Source of the DNA: Cyanoderma ruficeps
Lineage: Eukaryota; Chordata; Aves; Passeriformes; Timaliidae
Length of the DNA: 64,000 nucleotides
Assembly (NCBI GenBank): GCA_008694505.1
Contig: VZDJ01000041.1
Span: 4,234,417 to 4,298,416, forward strand
Reading direction: 5' to 3'
Part shown: piece after piece, positions 41,201-52,475 of the stretch
Numbering within the stretch: the first letter of the stretch is position 1
How the letters are laid out: the number at the start of each line of letters is the position of its first letter
Notes under the pieces: model-generated
Told to the model about the DNA's origin: nothing
Database searches by the model: none
The model's input: only the letters and a program-made list of their open reading frames with translations
Program-made: the position numbers and the translations under genes

Positions 41201-43096
41201 ATTATCTTTCACTTCAAAACCTGCAGCAAGTTGCTCTGTCCCTCTGCACTCTCCCAATAATCCACCTTTCTCCACTGTCTGGGAACCTACAGGCCACAAA
41301 ACACTATGCCCACAGAGTGAGAAGCTCCCACTGTTTTGTTGTAAAGGATTTACTCTTTCAATTGAAATAGTAATTGCCACAGGTTTGAGTTCGGGTTCAA
41401 ACCCTGACTGCAGTCCATGGGGAAGGAAGAACTCTAGCTTCTCTCCATCTAGGAGCTATGACCTCCACTGGACTGCAGAACGCCTGAAAAATGGCCAAAA
41501 TCCTTGTGCTACACTTAGATAAAACTGTCAGACAGAAGACAATCTCAACAAACAGCAAGCAGTCGCCTCAGCCAGAGTCCTCATGATGAAACTGTACAGC
41601 CACTGGCAGATGCTGCTTGAGCAGAGACAAAACACATGGCAAAGGTGTGTGTGCTGGGGGCAGGGAACTGAAAACAGAACAGGGGTTAAAAAACAAGTTA
41701 AGGGATAGAAGAAGCAAGAGAGTCTCAGGTAAGGAGCCATTATATTCCATTACTTCAAAGAGATCAGAGAGATTGTCAAAGTGTAAGTGCTAAAAATACC
41801 TTGTTCCTTGCTTTTAAGCACTGTCTGTTCAGTCACTAACAGCATATTTGGGCTCTGCCTGGCTATGCTGTTCATGCACCAGCACACACTCTGTCTCCAT
41901 TGATCCCAGTCAAGTTTAAAACCAGAGGGGTTGGAGTCGTATACTGAAGCAAGCTTCCCCATGCCGAGCAGAAGACTTTATAGCACTTAGTGAAGGGGAT
42001 TCATCACACCAACTGCTTGGAGCAGCCGCTGTACTGCCCTCACCAAATCCTTTTGTGCCTTCTCAGTCAGGCCACCTTTGAAACATATTAAGTGGGAAAA
42101 TCTGACTTGTAGTGGACAAAACACTAACACCTCTAAATCTGAAATGAAAAAAAATTTCAGGAGAAGGAGCCCCTGTGGTCATGAGAAGTCCGATCATCCA
42201 GTTGTTTATTGTTAATTTGCAGTCAACGTGTTTTTTGATCACTGTTAGATTGACTGCATAGCACTGTGCCCTGCAAGAATTAGTGCACTACAAATGACAA
42301 CTCTAAGATCAGTCCAGAAACAGTATCTACATTTCTCTGCCTTGTGCAGGCAGCAAACATGCCCTAATTGTGCTGAACACTGCCATTACTCACTGTATAA
42401 TCTCTTCTCACCTCCTTTTCTGAAAATCAAGATGAAAACAGGCCACTAAGCATGGCTATGAAGTTCTCCTTTTTAATATACAAAATCTATGACAGTCTTT
42501 GTTATTAATATTATCTTCAAGAACATAGGAAATAGTAAAACCTAATAACTTGGAATTTATATATCATATTGAGAAATATCCATTTAAAGAGAACTAATCC
42601 AGGGAAGATTTAATATCGATTAGTAAAAACAATGTCATATTTATCAAAAAAAGGGTGCAGAAACAGTTTGGAAACTCCTTGAATTTACTGGAGTATAAAA
42701 TTGAGAAATGTGAATACGCAAGATTTGTGTTCTACAATCTTTGTATATTTGTGTTCTACAAAACACAATTCTTTTCCTTCTAGTACCTTGACTAGTTAGA
42801 GGAACTTCTGAATAGCTTCCACAGAGAGCAGAAATATTAACTGGCAGCATTTCTATTTTCTTAGTCTGCATGAGAATAACAAAATTTACCTTGTCATAAT
42901 AGTATCTGAGCGCCCGGCTCAGTTTGTCATAATTCATATTAGTTTTGTTTTTTCTGAGTCCCCACAGCTTAGCCACTTCTTCTGCCTTGAGTAGCTTGAA
43001 TTCGCCATCATTAGACGTCCAGCAAATGAGGTGCTCGTGTTTCTGGTCTAGCAGCAACTGCAAAAGGAACTGCCACAGTGTGATTGCACTCTCCAT
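26142..43096 (-). CDS. ELK3: ELK3 (Net/SAP-2) ETS transcription factor, complete, 406 aa
   Basis: Complete coding sequence in four - strand exons: 43096-42890, 34602-33811, 28978-28856 and 26240-26142 (69+264+41+32 codons plus TGA). ELK3 is a nuclear ternary complex factor that binds ETS (GGAA) sites next to SRF-bound CArG boxes, represses by default and becomes an activator after ERK phosphorylation. The order of parts is as expected: N-terminal ETS domain (about 5-85, split at 69/70), SRF-contact B-box region ([12 protein letters not shown], about 135-146), inhibitory region, CtBP-binding PLNLS (272-276), basic KAKKPKGLE docking region, C-domain rich in Ser/Thr-Pro ERK sites (334-374), and FQFP ERK-docking motif (373-376). 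One residue shorter than human ELK3 (407). Junctions are all in phase. The family alternatives ELK1 and ELK4 fit poorly. It converges on CDK17. Confidence 0.97.
26241..28855 (-). other. ELK3: ELK3 last intron
   Basis: Non-coding interval between the C-domain exon and the terminal exon. It is moderately GC-rich between 27.0 and 28.8 kb, giving overlapping open frames on both strands with no recognisable domains. No repeat family was identified. Confidence 0.7.
28856..28978 (-). CDS. ELK3: ELK3 coding exon: C-domain ERK phosphorylation region
   Basis: 41 codons, residues 334-374: [20 protein letters not shown] then [10 protein letters not shown] and LQGPNTLFQ. It holds the multiple S/T-P sites of the transactivation C-domain that ERK phosphorylates in ELK family proteins, including the central [11 protein letters not shown]. 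Acceptor TTTGTCTTGCAG and donor GTAGGT. Confidence 0.97.
28979..33810 (-). other. ELK3: ELK3 intron between large exon and C-domain exon
   Basis: A 4.8-kb intron with valid donor at 33810-33809 and acceptor at 28980-28979 on the - strand. It shows only chance open frames; no gene, RNA or repeat is recognised. Confidence 0.7.
33811..34602 (-). CDS. ELK3: ELK3 large coding exon: end of ETS domain through repression domains
   Basis: A 264-codon exon, residues 70-333. It opens [20 protein letters not shown], completing the ETS fold, then carries the [15 protein letters not shown]-contact segment, a region with IKTEKLE (VKTE-like sumoylation consensus), a Ser-rich stretch [18 protein letters not shown] (233-250), [10 protein letters not shown] for Ct[15 protein letters not shown] as MAPK D-docking, and ends LTPAFFTAQ. 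Acceptor TTTGTATTTGCAG; donor GTAAGA. An open frame on the + strand across this exon is an antisense shadow. Confidence 0.97.
34603..42889 (-). other. ELK3: ELK3 intron splitting the ETS domain
   Basis: An 8.3-kb intron interrupting the ETS domain after Lys69. It contains a GC-richer block at about 37260-37790, an AT microsatellite near 36536-36549, an A-rich run at about 39713-39746 and a 24-bp-period direct repeat at 42723-42761. No coding exon is recognised. Confidence 0.7.
42723..42761 (+). repeat. 15-bp direct repeat, 24-bp period
   Basis: ATTTGTGTTCTACAA occurs at 42723-42737 and 42747-42761, identical, inside the ELK3 intron about 130 bases past the first coding exon donor. Confidence 0.85.
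42890..43096 (-). CDS. ELK3: ELK3 coding exon 1: start codon and most of ETS domain
   Basis: Begins [20 protein letters not shown] and ends [11 protein letters not shown], 69 codons. It contains the ETS hallmarks: [11 protein letters not shown], the [20 protein letters not shown] recognition helix with its DNA-contacting Arg residues, and YYYDK. The ATG is chosen because it is the conserved ELK start and lies two bases after a strong acceptor (CCCTTGTAG, AG at 43100-43099), so the remaining 5'UTR is in upstream exon(s). Donor GTAAAT lies just after Lys69. Confidence 0.97.
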
Positions 43097-43540
43097 ACCT
43101 ACAAGGGACAAAGGAGAGCAACAGTGTGAAAAACATTTGGGAGCAGGTGTTCCACTCAGCACTCATTTCAGTAATAAGCTCTGTGCAGGAGTCATCCTTC
43201 CTAATTGAGAAAAGGAAGCCACCACATCATTTACAACCAAACATCCACAAGACCGACAGGTCTTCCACTGCTTTTCCAGTATTTTTCCCACTGCTGTTCT
43301 CTGAAGGGACACATAAAATAGAAGAAGTATTTAGAAAAGCCCTGCCCACAAAGTTCACATTATACAAGGTCACCACCAGTTGACGTCTTCCATTCATTGT
43401 AAGCAATCGTTCTTCAAAGGAACATACAAGGCAGGGAGAAAAGGACTTAATATGACTATCCACTGAAATGATATTAAAAACCTGCATATGTACTACTGAG
43501 AATTAGCAATATTTTTAACAGTGCCTGAGTCTCATATCTG

Positions 43541-43600
43541 AGGTTGTTTGAATATTTTTTTCTTTGCTAAAGGTTGTTTGAGTATCATTTTCCTTTGCTA
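43541..43600 (+). repeat. 30-bp tandem duplication
   Basis: AGGTTGTTTGAATATTTTTT at 43541 and AGGTTGTTTGAGTATCATTT at 43571 begin two 30-base units, each followed by a TTTGCTA segment. It lies in ELK3 intron 1. Confidence 0.8.
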
Positions 43601-44140
43601 ACTGCCTGTGCTACTGAGCCCTCCCTAGAACAAACCTTTTGTTCAGGCACTGCAAACAAAGGATAAACTGAAGGCTGGTTATATTCCAACTGAGCACAGG
43701 TGTATACACAACTTAAAAATTGGGAGCATTGGCGCTGCTAACAACTCATCATTTTAATGAAGATGCAGCTAAAATTGACCTTTTAAGCTACAGAATAATT
43801 AAATGAGATTTTCACCCACTTTCAGAAACATTCCCAGCCTTGGCATGTTAACACTGGATCAAATATTTTTTTCTTGGCCTCTTCTGATTCTTAACTTAGA
43901 TATGCTATGTCACACAGATTTATTGCTGGTATTGATTAATTGACTATGGTGCTAATGGGGCTAATTATTACCTGACTTACCTCTGTGCATGAAACAATGG
44001 GTATTTTTGTCTTTTTTCAGACAAGCTCGCGATTTTTAGCGCCCCCGTTCATTTTGTTTCCCAATACATTGTTGTTTGTGCCCTAGCAGATGACACGGAC
44101 AGGACAGGCTCGCTGCCTGCCGCTTCCCTGGATGTGCGTA

Positions 44141-44154
44141 CCACAAGAGGGCAC
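44141..44154 (+). promoter_or_regulatory. CTCF-like motif in a GC-rich intronic patch
   Basis: CCACAAGAGGGCAC resembles the CTCF core (CCASYAGRKGGCR). It differs from it at the fifth base. It sits in a CpG-containing patch (about 44030-44240) within otherwise AT-rich intron. Binding is inferred only. Confidence 0.4.
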
Positions 44155-45911
44155 AAGACTTCCAGCTATCCCCGGTAGGGAACAGGACAGCGGGAGCCTG
44201 CGGGAACAGCTGCCTCTTCAGGTTCTGCCCCAGCATGAAGAAAATCACGGTGCAGAAGGTTCACGAATATAAAAAAAAAAATAAATTCCATCAGCTTCAC
44301 TAGTGTAAAGCAAGTTAATGATACCAGAGAACGTCGTCAACGGTTTTGTGGAAAAACAGGATTTGGAGGTATATTTTGGTCCAAATAATTTCCAAGTATC
44401 CTGGCCAAACAAGGGTTGGCAGAATCAATGATTTTACTATTCTTCAAAATCCTCATTTCTCTAATTACCTGAGAGTCCCGTCTGAATGACAAAGACAAAA
44501 CCGCTGATGCCCAGCTGAGTGACACTGTAACTACGCACCACTTTAAAAGGTCGGTTCAGGCTCCTAGGATTGCTAAGGATCCTGGAAACAAAACAGCCTA
44601 TATGGAAGGTTTGCACCTTCAAACGTTTGCATTTGCTTCATTCCAATTTTATACAAATCCTCTTCCACACGGAATAAGGCAAGAAAAAAAAAATTCATAG
44701 CTAGGATTAAATATACCTGACAGTTAATATCATCACCCAAAATACCTCAGAGACACAATTCTCTCGCCCAGATCTTAAACTACAAGATCAGCAATTGTGG
44801 CTCTGAAGAGAGGTGGGGTGGAACTGAATGCCAGGTGAAGAACCTTTTGCTGCAGCCTGCTCCATCCCCATTCACCTCTGCCCATGAAAATTCACAAGGT
44901 AATCTACAGCTAACTTTGTACTACACCTTCCATCATGAACCTGTTTTCTGATGCTTATCATCTGTAAACTGCAAACAGTTTTGGATTCCATTTTATCTAC
45001 TGAGTGTGGCACTCAAGGTGACTCAGCCATAGGCATAATGTGAGATGCACGAACAGCACAAGCCTGGCCAAGAGAATCCTACAGGAATACCCACTCCACA
45101 AACCATACGTCCCAGTGAGCAAGAAGAGGTGACTCCCATCGGGTTATTACATAAAAGGTTACTGCCACCTTTTCGGAAGTGGCTCAGTTATTCCAGCTGA
45201 GATCCATGGATAATCTCTGGGGGGTCACTTCAAGTGCTGGACCCAGGACAGACAGCTGTGGTGGGATTAGATTTAGGCAGCTCCTCACAAGCCTGTCCTG
45301 CCTGACAATCAACTCTCCCAAGCCTGTGGCTGTGAACAGGCTTTATAAAGGACCTGTGTACCTCAGACTTCAGTATCAATGTGCTCAGTTGGTACATGCA
45401 TAAATCTTCTACTGGCATGACCCAAGTCTGCCCCGACAGAAATGAGATTAAAACAGCTCAACGCTGCATTGTGCTTCATCCCTCCATCTGCCACTGAGTT
45501 CCTGTATAAAGCTTCCCATATTGTTCGTATAGCAACTGTATGTATGATTCCTACATGAGGCAAATCATGCTAATTACATTTTCAGCGGATCATTAATTGT
45601 ATGGTCCTCCTCTTCCAACCACCAAACTTGAGGTGTTCAGGTCTGAGTTGCACTGAATATTCACAGCTGTAACTACCTATTAACAGAACCCTTGTTCTAA
45701 GTATATATGGTGAAGTAAAATCAGATTTCTTGAATTTGGTAAACTGGTGTTAATCTCATTTCCATTCTGTAAAATGTGATTAGCAGAGGAATAATTGTAG
45801 CAGGATGCTCTGCCTGGACTCCTCTCTGAGGAGGAGTTTGGAAAGGGAAGGGGTCCCTTCTGCACCCCGTGACTCAGAGGGAATGCTTCTCTAATAAACT
45901 TTGTTTGAAGC

Positions 45912-45947
45912 TCCCATTCTGCCCATGGAAAATTCCCATTCTGCCCA
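45912..45947 (+). repeat. 14-bp direct repeat, 22-bp period
   Basis: TCCCATTCTGCCCA occurs at 45912-45925 and 45934-45947. A small local duplication in ELK3 intron 1. Confidence 0.75.
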
Positions 45948-46353
45948 CAACAATAAAAATCTAAGGTTCTGCAGGGACAGGATTTTTTAGCTGATACAAA
46001 ATATTTAATTTCCAAACAGATCAACAGAAGTATTAACCTGCCTTTCTCTATGGGAACTGTTTTGGATTCCACAAGGCACTAACTGTCCCCTTGGGAGGAC
46101 AGAATGGCCACATAGGGCTTAACTCGTGCCTCATTTGAGTGGTCAAGCAAGAGAATCACGACAGATGTATTGGATTTATTAGAAGACGTGTAATTCAACA
46201 AAAAATCTGGTACCTGTGTTAAAAGTCATAATAAATTATAACTGTAAGGAGTTGGAGATCTTCAGAAAACACTGCATTTCATTAATGTATTTTATAATTC
46301 TTTTGAATTTTTACTGGCTCAAAAGGAATCCAGTGTCTTGCTTACTCTGACAG

Positions 46354-46410
46354 AAAGAGTTGTTAGGATGTGGTCACTTCCCACAGTGACCACATTTCAT
46401 TCAACTCTTT
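46354..46410 (+). other. 57-nt two-segment stem-loop, possible small-RNA-like hairpin
   Basis: AAAGAGTTG (46354-46362) pairs with CAACTCTTT (46402-46410). Inside it, ATGTGGTCACT (46368-46378) pairs perfectly with AGTGACCACAT (46385-46395) around the six-base loop TCCCAC. The two stems are separated by a 5/6-base internal loop that can add G-U and A-U pairs as RNA. It can fold on either strand. The stem is shorter than a typical pre-miRNA, so a palindromic repeat remnant is also possible. Confidence 0.5.
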
Positions 46411-49400
46411 ATTAATATTAAATAGTAATAAAAAATATTCCTCTTACTTCTGTGCTCAGTACAAGATTTGAATGCAGGGCAATAAATAACACGTGGAACC
46501 ACATACTGAATTACATGGATTAGAAGAAAAAATAGTTTTAAGAAAACCCTTATTTAGATAGTGACACGTATCAATGGTACAGAATGAAAAACACAACCTA
46601 CGTTAGAAACATATCCTGTGTCATGGAAAGCCTAATCAAAATTCATACAGACAAAAGAGTCGATTTTTTTAATCCATTAACTCTGACATATCTGATTTTG
46701 CCATCTTACCATTTTTTAAATATTTATACAATGCATTTGACAAAGATGTTTTCTAAGCCATGAAACAAAATTTGCTAGTTTGACCTGACCTAGACAGCCT
46801 AGTAATTTTACTTTATGATCACTTCCACTACCACTGATGCAAGTAATCACAGGCATAGTTAGAAGGAATTATACTTGGAAATGCTGCATTAGACAGCAAA
46901 ATGGTATTTCAGGACTGAGTTTTCTGAAAATTCATTTCTCTGGCAGCTGTGACAGGGAACCACACTGACACCATCTGCATTAGCAATTTACATTCCTTGC
47001 AATGTGCTTGCCCCCATACAAACCCTAGCAACTGCATGATCAGTGTGATACAACATGCCTTCCACGCACCAAATTTTAAGTTTAGGTCTGATGCCAGAAG
47101 GAAGCAAATCAGAGTATCTGTGCTGATAACTCTGCTCCTATTTCAACCAAACTGAGGAACCAGCAGAAATGCCTAAACTTGGAGCAGCAGCAGACTCAAC
47201 ACCATAAGCTCTCCCTGAAGAAGATAATGGAAATGGACAGAGACATCCATAGAGCAAAGTGTCCCAGCTGAGAGATGATATTCCTGTAAAGGGTCTACCC
47301 AAATTCCTCCCTTAGGCAAGGGCCCTACATGCCAAACACTCTCTCTCCCTTTAGCATATGAAGGCTGGCTTCAACCAGCATGAAAAAAACACTATGAAAA
47401 CATTATGCAAGTTACACTAGAAATAGTTAAGAAGTGGTAATATATGTGCTGATAAGCTGTATAAGCTTTTTCTTTTTTTAACGAGACAACACATATGAAA
47501 TTCCATGTGATAAAATGTCAGTCAGTAAGGTGACATTAAGATCAAAAAATACAGTTATTAACCTGCTGGGCAAAATAAAACAAATAAGCAAGGCATCTTA
47601 AGTCAAAACAGTAGAAAACCAGGAGGCTCAGAGACAAGTCTAGCTAACTAAGATCTCTGTATTAGAAAGATTTATGACATGAACTGTGAGATAAGCAGGA
47701 TAGTCCTTGAAGCATTAAGTTTTGTAGGACTCTTGCATAGGAAAAGCCACATGTAAAAGGCAAAAAGCTGGAAAGCAGCTCTGTAGCAATTCAGGACTTC
47801 TGCAGAGCTTCCACACAACTATGTTACAGCTGTAACACAGCTCTGCTCTGTTCTCCCAAGTAGTCCAGGTTTCCTACTTGGATTTTTTTCTCCATGTTAG
47901 CTCCCTTACAGCCTTTCCAAAATAGAGAGAAACTGCTGATCCTGGGTAATCAACATGAACAAGTTTGAAGGCTAAAACTAGGAATCCCTCCAGGCATTAG
48001 GATCAAAACCAGTCCCTTCTGCTTTAGAGGGTCTGCAAAGGAACAACATCTGGGCGCCTGAGCTGTAAACCAGGTTGTGGGACTTGGGGCAGAAGAGGGA
48101 CAGCTGAGTGTGACAGACTGGCTGGGATGCCCAGAGGCTGAAAAAAACCAGCTGGTGACCAATTAAATCAGGAAGACATAAAAAATGTTAGCCAGCATTA
48201 TGCCATATAGGTAGTCACAGAAAGACAGTGATCAGACATATACATGAAAAGGAGCAAGAGGCTGAGTCAGGGCAGGGAAATTAATTTCCCTTAGCATATG
48301 AAAAAACTACTGATTCCTTCTGTAGTCAATGCAGCTGCAAGAGATCCAGCTCCTTTTTGTATGCCCCATCACAGCAGGCACACACCTCCACTTACATTTC
48401 GCTTACAGGCACGTGTGTGCTTTTGCAAGCACACAGCATTTCTCAGTAACAGATCCCTTTTTTCACCATTTCAATCTACTCTGGAAAACGCGTATACATT
48501 TTTCGTACGTCCATTTTCTGCTTTTGTATCCTAATTCTGCCCAGCACGTTTCTCCAAGCAGCATGACGTGGGGCATTGTTAGTTTCTCATTCACGTTAGC
48601 ATTTGGCTTCCTTTATTTCTGCAGGTTGCAGCCAGGAAACTGGAAAATGGGCCACAGGAAACCTGGCCTCCTACATCTGTCCCAGTTTGTAATAGCAGCT
48701 CTGGTTTTATTTTTCTAAGTGTCTCAGGTTCATTTTAACCCTTGAGATGACTGCTGCAATACCATGTGCAAGAATGTGACTGTTTTGCCATTATTTTTTA
48801 ACCACCATTTCTCAATACTACAAATGGAGATTTTTACTTAACTAAAATAATTTTAAAGTCTATTAATACTTAGAAAATAAACAGTTACATGAGTTTTTAA
48901 AAAAACTCTTGCTGGAAATTACCAAAACAATTCCATATATAAATTCCATGCTATATAAAATATCAAAGGGTATATAGAGAAAAATATGGAATAAGGCAGT
49001 GTCTATATACATCATAAACACAGTTCTAAAGTGAATGTCCATATGAAAAGTTGAAGAGCTTATAAATCCTCTAGGACAATTTTTCTACTTTATATTTTAG
49101 TTTCTATTAAAACAATTGAAGTACACTTATTTTTCATTTAATTACAAAAGCAAGAGTGTCAATCAACAAAAGGAACTTTTCCAAAATAATTTAAGAATTA
49201 GCCAGCCATAACATTTTCACTGAAAAATCATCTGTATAACTATGACTATATCATGAGAGTTTAAAGACAATTGCCAAATCTGTCCAAATGTTTGCTCAGA
49301 ACTATTTGAAAGAAAAAGCTGAGTCAGTCCTAACGTTTTATTTCTCAATAGAGATGCTTCAAGGGTGATAAATAGGATGTGGTTGGTGAGGAGTTAGTGA

Positions 49401-49798
49401 TTCTGCCAGAAAAGAGAAAAAACAAGTATCACTTTGTTTACTCAGAAAGTTTTCAAATATTCATCAAAGGAGATCTCACCGCTAATTTAATTTGGCTTGA
49501 AAAAGTAAGCTCTCAACTAGGTGTGTAAATATACCTGGTTTCATTTGATGAAGACCTTTCTCTATTAAAGATAATAAATCAAACTAGTGGTGCAATCCTT
49601 ACCCAGGACACTTTAGGGAACCAACTGTGTGTATGATACAGAATGCTGGTAATTTTTCCACATCCAGCAACCAGGACATTTCCTGTCAGAGCATCCTCCA
49701 AGTCCTTCCATTGTGTTGAAACTGCAAAAACTTTCTAAATCAGGACTTCCTCCTATTATATTTTAGAGGCGTCTTTCTGGGAAATGCAGATGCAAGTG

Positions 49799-49842
49799 AA
49801 AAAAAAAAAAAAAAAAAAANNAAAAAAAAAAAAAAAAAAAAA
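49799..49842 (+). repeat. Poly(A) tract interrupted by 2 unknown bases
   Basis: A run of A of more than 40 bases containing NN at 49820-49821. The length is unreliable because the N mark an assembly uncertainty. It is bounded on the right by GGAATTCCTGCAGC. Confidence 0.9.
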
Positions 49843-52453
49843 GGAATTCCTGCAGCACCACCCAGTGGAAACATTAGAGAAAGCCACAGGGGTGCCCCAG
49901 CGCACAAGTTCCGATTTACTGCAAAACTACAGTAACAGTGCCACACAAACACAGACTGGTTTAAGAATGTGCCAAAAAACCGCAGAAGGTTTTGCTGGAC
50001 GATCTCCTTAACAGAGTCTTACAAGGTATGACTACTCTGCTACTCTGGCATAACAGTCATCTGTTTACTTTAAATTCTAATTTAAAAGATTATTTACAGT
50101 AAAAATTTACAAGCTCTCCTTCTCAAGCAAGAATACCCACTGTTACGGCCCAGCACGTTTAAAAAATAAACAGACTCCTGTGACTCCTGGGGTTAAGAGC
50201 AACACAAAAATGACAACAGCAAGACCTCACAAAATATTAAGGGTTAACATCAAGTTCCACCGCGGAGTAGAAAGCACTCACACGTTTATCCAGCAATGCT
50301 TCAAGTAGGTACATTCGGTAATACAGTGTTTGCAGTTTTAAATTTTTTTACCTAAGTCAAAGAAAAGCAGAGGCGGATGTCCAAAGGAAGAAAGTTCTGC
50401 AATCTCCAAACTAATACAACAAAGGACTGGTTGCCTGCCAAGCAGAGGTGTGATGACACCATCTCTACAACATGAGTGTTTTCACATTTTGTGTAAGGAT
50501 GCAGTTCAAGAAACAGTTTTAATCCCACTGGAGTAAAAGCCCTCAGCAGGAGAGAAAATGGCTAGTTGCTTCCCTATGAAGGCTTAAAAAATAGCCTGCT
50601 CAATTATTTCTAAAGCTAGCCATAGAGAAAACTACACAAATCTGTAATGGCTCTAACCCTTCACCTTGGGACAGACACAAAATGAGTCTCCTCCTTACAC
50701 TGCTTTCTAGCTGCTCATGTGGTGCACATCTGTGGCACACTGGCAACACGCTATGCTGCAATCTGAGGAACTCCTGCTTTCAAAACCAGCCCTATATGTT
50801 TATTTTTCCCATATGACTTCCTCTTATATTTTTGTCGGCATCAATAGGACACAGATCATGATTACTTGACCATCCTATATAAAATTGCTGATGTTTCCAG
50901 AGCTGAAGAGGGCAGAGGTTCCAACCTCCAGGAACAGTGGCTATTCTGAAAGTTTACTTAATATATCAAGAGATGATTATTCCCAAATATAAATGCTTTA
51001 TCTGTACTCTCTTCTTTAAATGAAGTATTAAAATTTTCAAATTTTCAACAACAGACCGAATGCTTTGTAACTTGTGCAGTGGCTCTAATATGTCAAATTG
51101 TGTACTATTACCATCTGCTGTCTCAAATGCTGCTTTAATGCATTTAATATCCACATGTTAAAGCTAATCTTCCCCTTGCCACTGATTTTTCCTAGACTAA
51201 AACTCAGATAAAAAAGCAGGTCTTTTTCATACTGTGAGCAGAGAGGAACCTGGCCAAAAGAAGGACAGGAAACAGTCCTTGGAGTTCTGTTAAGGAAAAC
51301 CAAGGTGGCTGGCAATTTTCATGGAACCTGAAGCACAGCAAGATCATCATACCTTAGACTGGTAGTCAGACTTACCTTACCATGCAAACTGGATTTTCAG
51401 AATTTGCTGGATTAGCAAAATGAGTCATTGAACTATTGAATAACATTCAGGTTTACCAGCATATTGTCATGTTGCAAGGGGAGTCAGTTATAGCATTACA
51501 CCAAAAATGGGGTAACACAATTCAGCAGATGATAACCTACAAATATGGCATCATTTAACTGGACAGTTTCTTCCCAAACTATAAGCTCTATTGCGGCAGT
51601 TTTTGGAGCATAAGCCAAAGTGTAAGTTCCTTAGCCATAAAAAATGAGCAACAAGTCACAGCACTAGTCAAGGTCTGTATTTTTATTATCTCATAGTAAA
51701 AACACAAATTAAGAACTACTCTTACACCTAAAAATCTCAAAGATCTACTATTCTTCTCAGTGCTAACCAAAGTTCTGATATGTGTGTTATCATGCACTAA
51801 GTTAAACCAAAACCCAACTAAAATATTTTAATCTTCTGACATTATTCACTTGCCTACTACACCAACAAGGACATGCAGGTCACACCTACATGTTTCACCT
51901 AACTTAATTTACTAAACACTAGAATACCCCACTGAATGTATCATAGAATACATCAGATCTCAGCCAGGAAAAGATCTGGTTGTCACTCCCCTGAACTGTG
52001 TCCTGTGTGCTTAAACTAATTCCCACAGCTGCTGCAAACTATGAATGAGAGACAAATGAGACACTATTTCAATGATTACAGCAAACTTTGCTGTATACAG
52101 TGCTCCAATTGCACATGTTTAGAAGTGACATCAATGACATCAACTGGTTTGTCAATGTCTCTGCTGCTCAGGATACGTAACAGCCACTGTTTTGACTCGT
52201 ATCCTGAATTCTGCATAAAATTACGCATTTAAATAATGCAAAGACTGTATTCCCTCTCCTCAGCTTGGATGAGACTGCATAGTCAGCGTTACTGTGCCCT
52301 GCTCCCTGGGAATCAAACTGCTCTGTTGTGTAAGGGTTATTATCACAGGGCTTCAGCACTGAAGTGGCAGTACTGAAGGAGCGTTGCAGTCATCCTTTCT
52401 ATGCCAGCCCTACTCCACACTCACTGTTTGCTAAACTGACCACACACACCACT

Positions 52454-52475
52454 TGCTCTGAGTCTGCTCTGAGTC
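52454..52475 (+). repeat. Perfect 11-bp tandem repeat, 2 copies
   Basis: TGCTCTGAGTC is repeated head-to-tail twice. Intronic, no function suggested. Confidence 0.85.
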
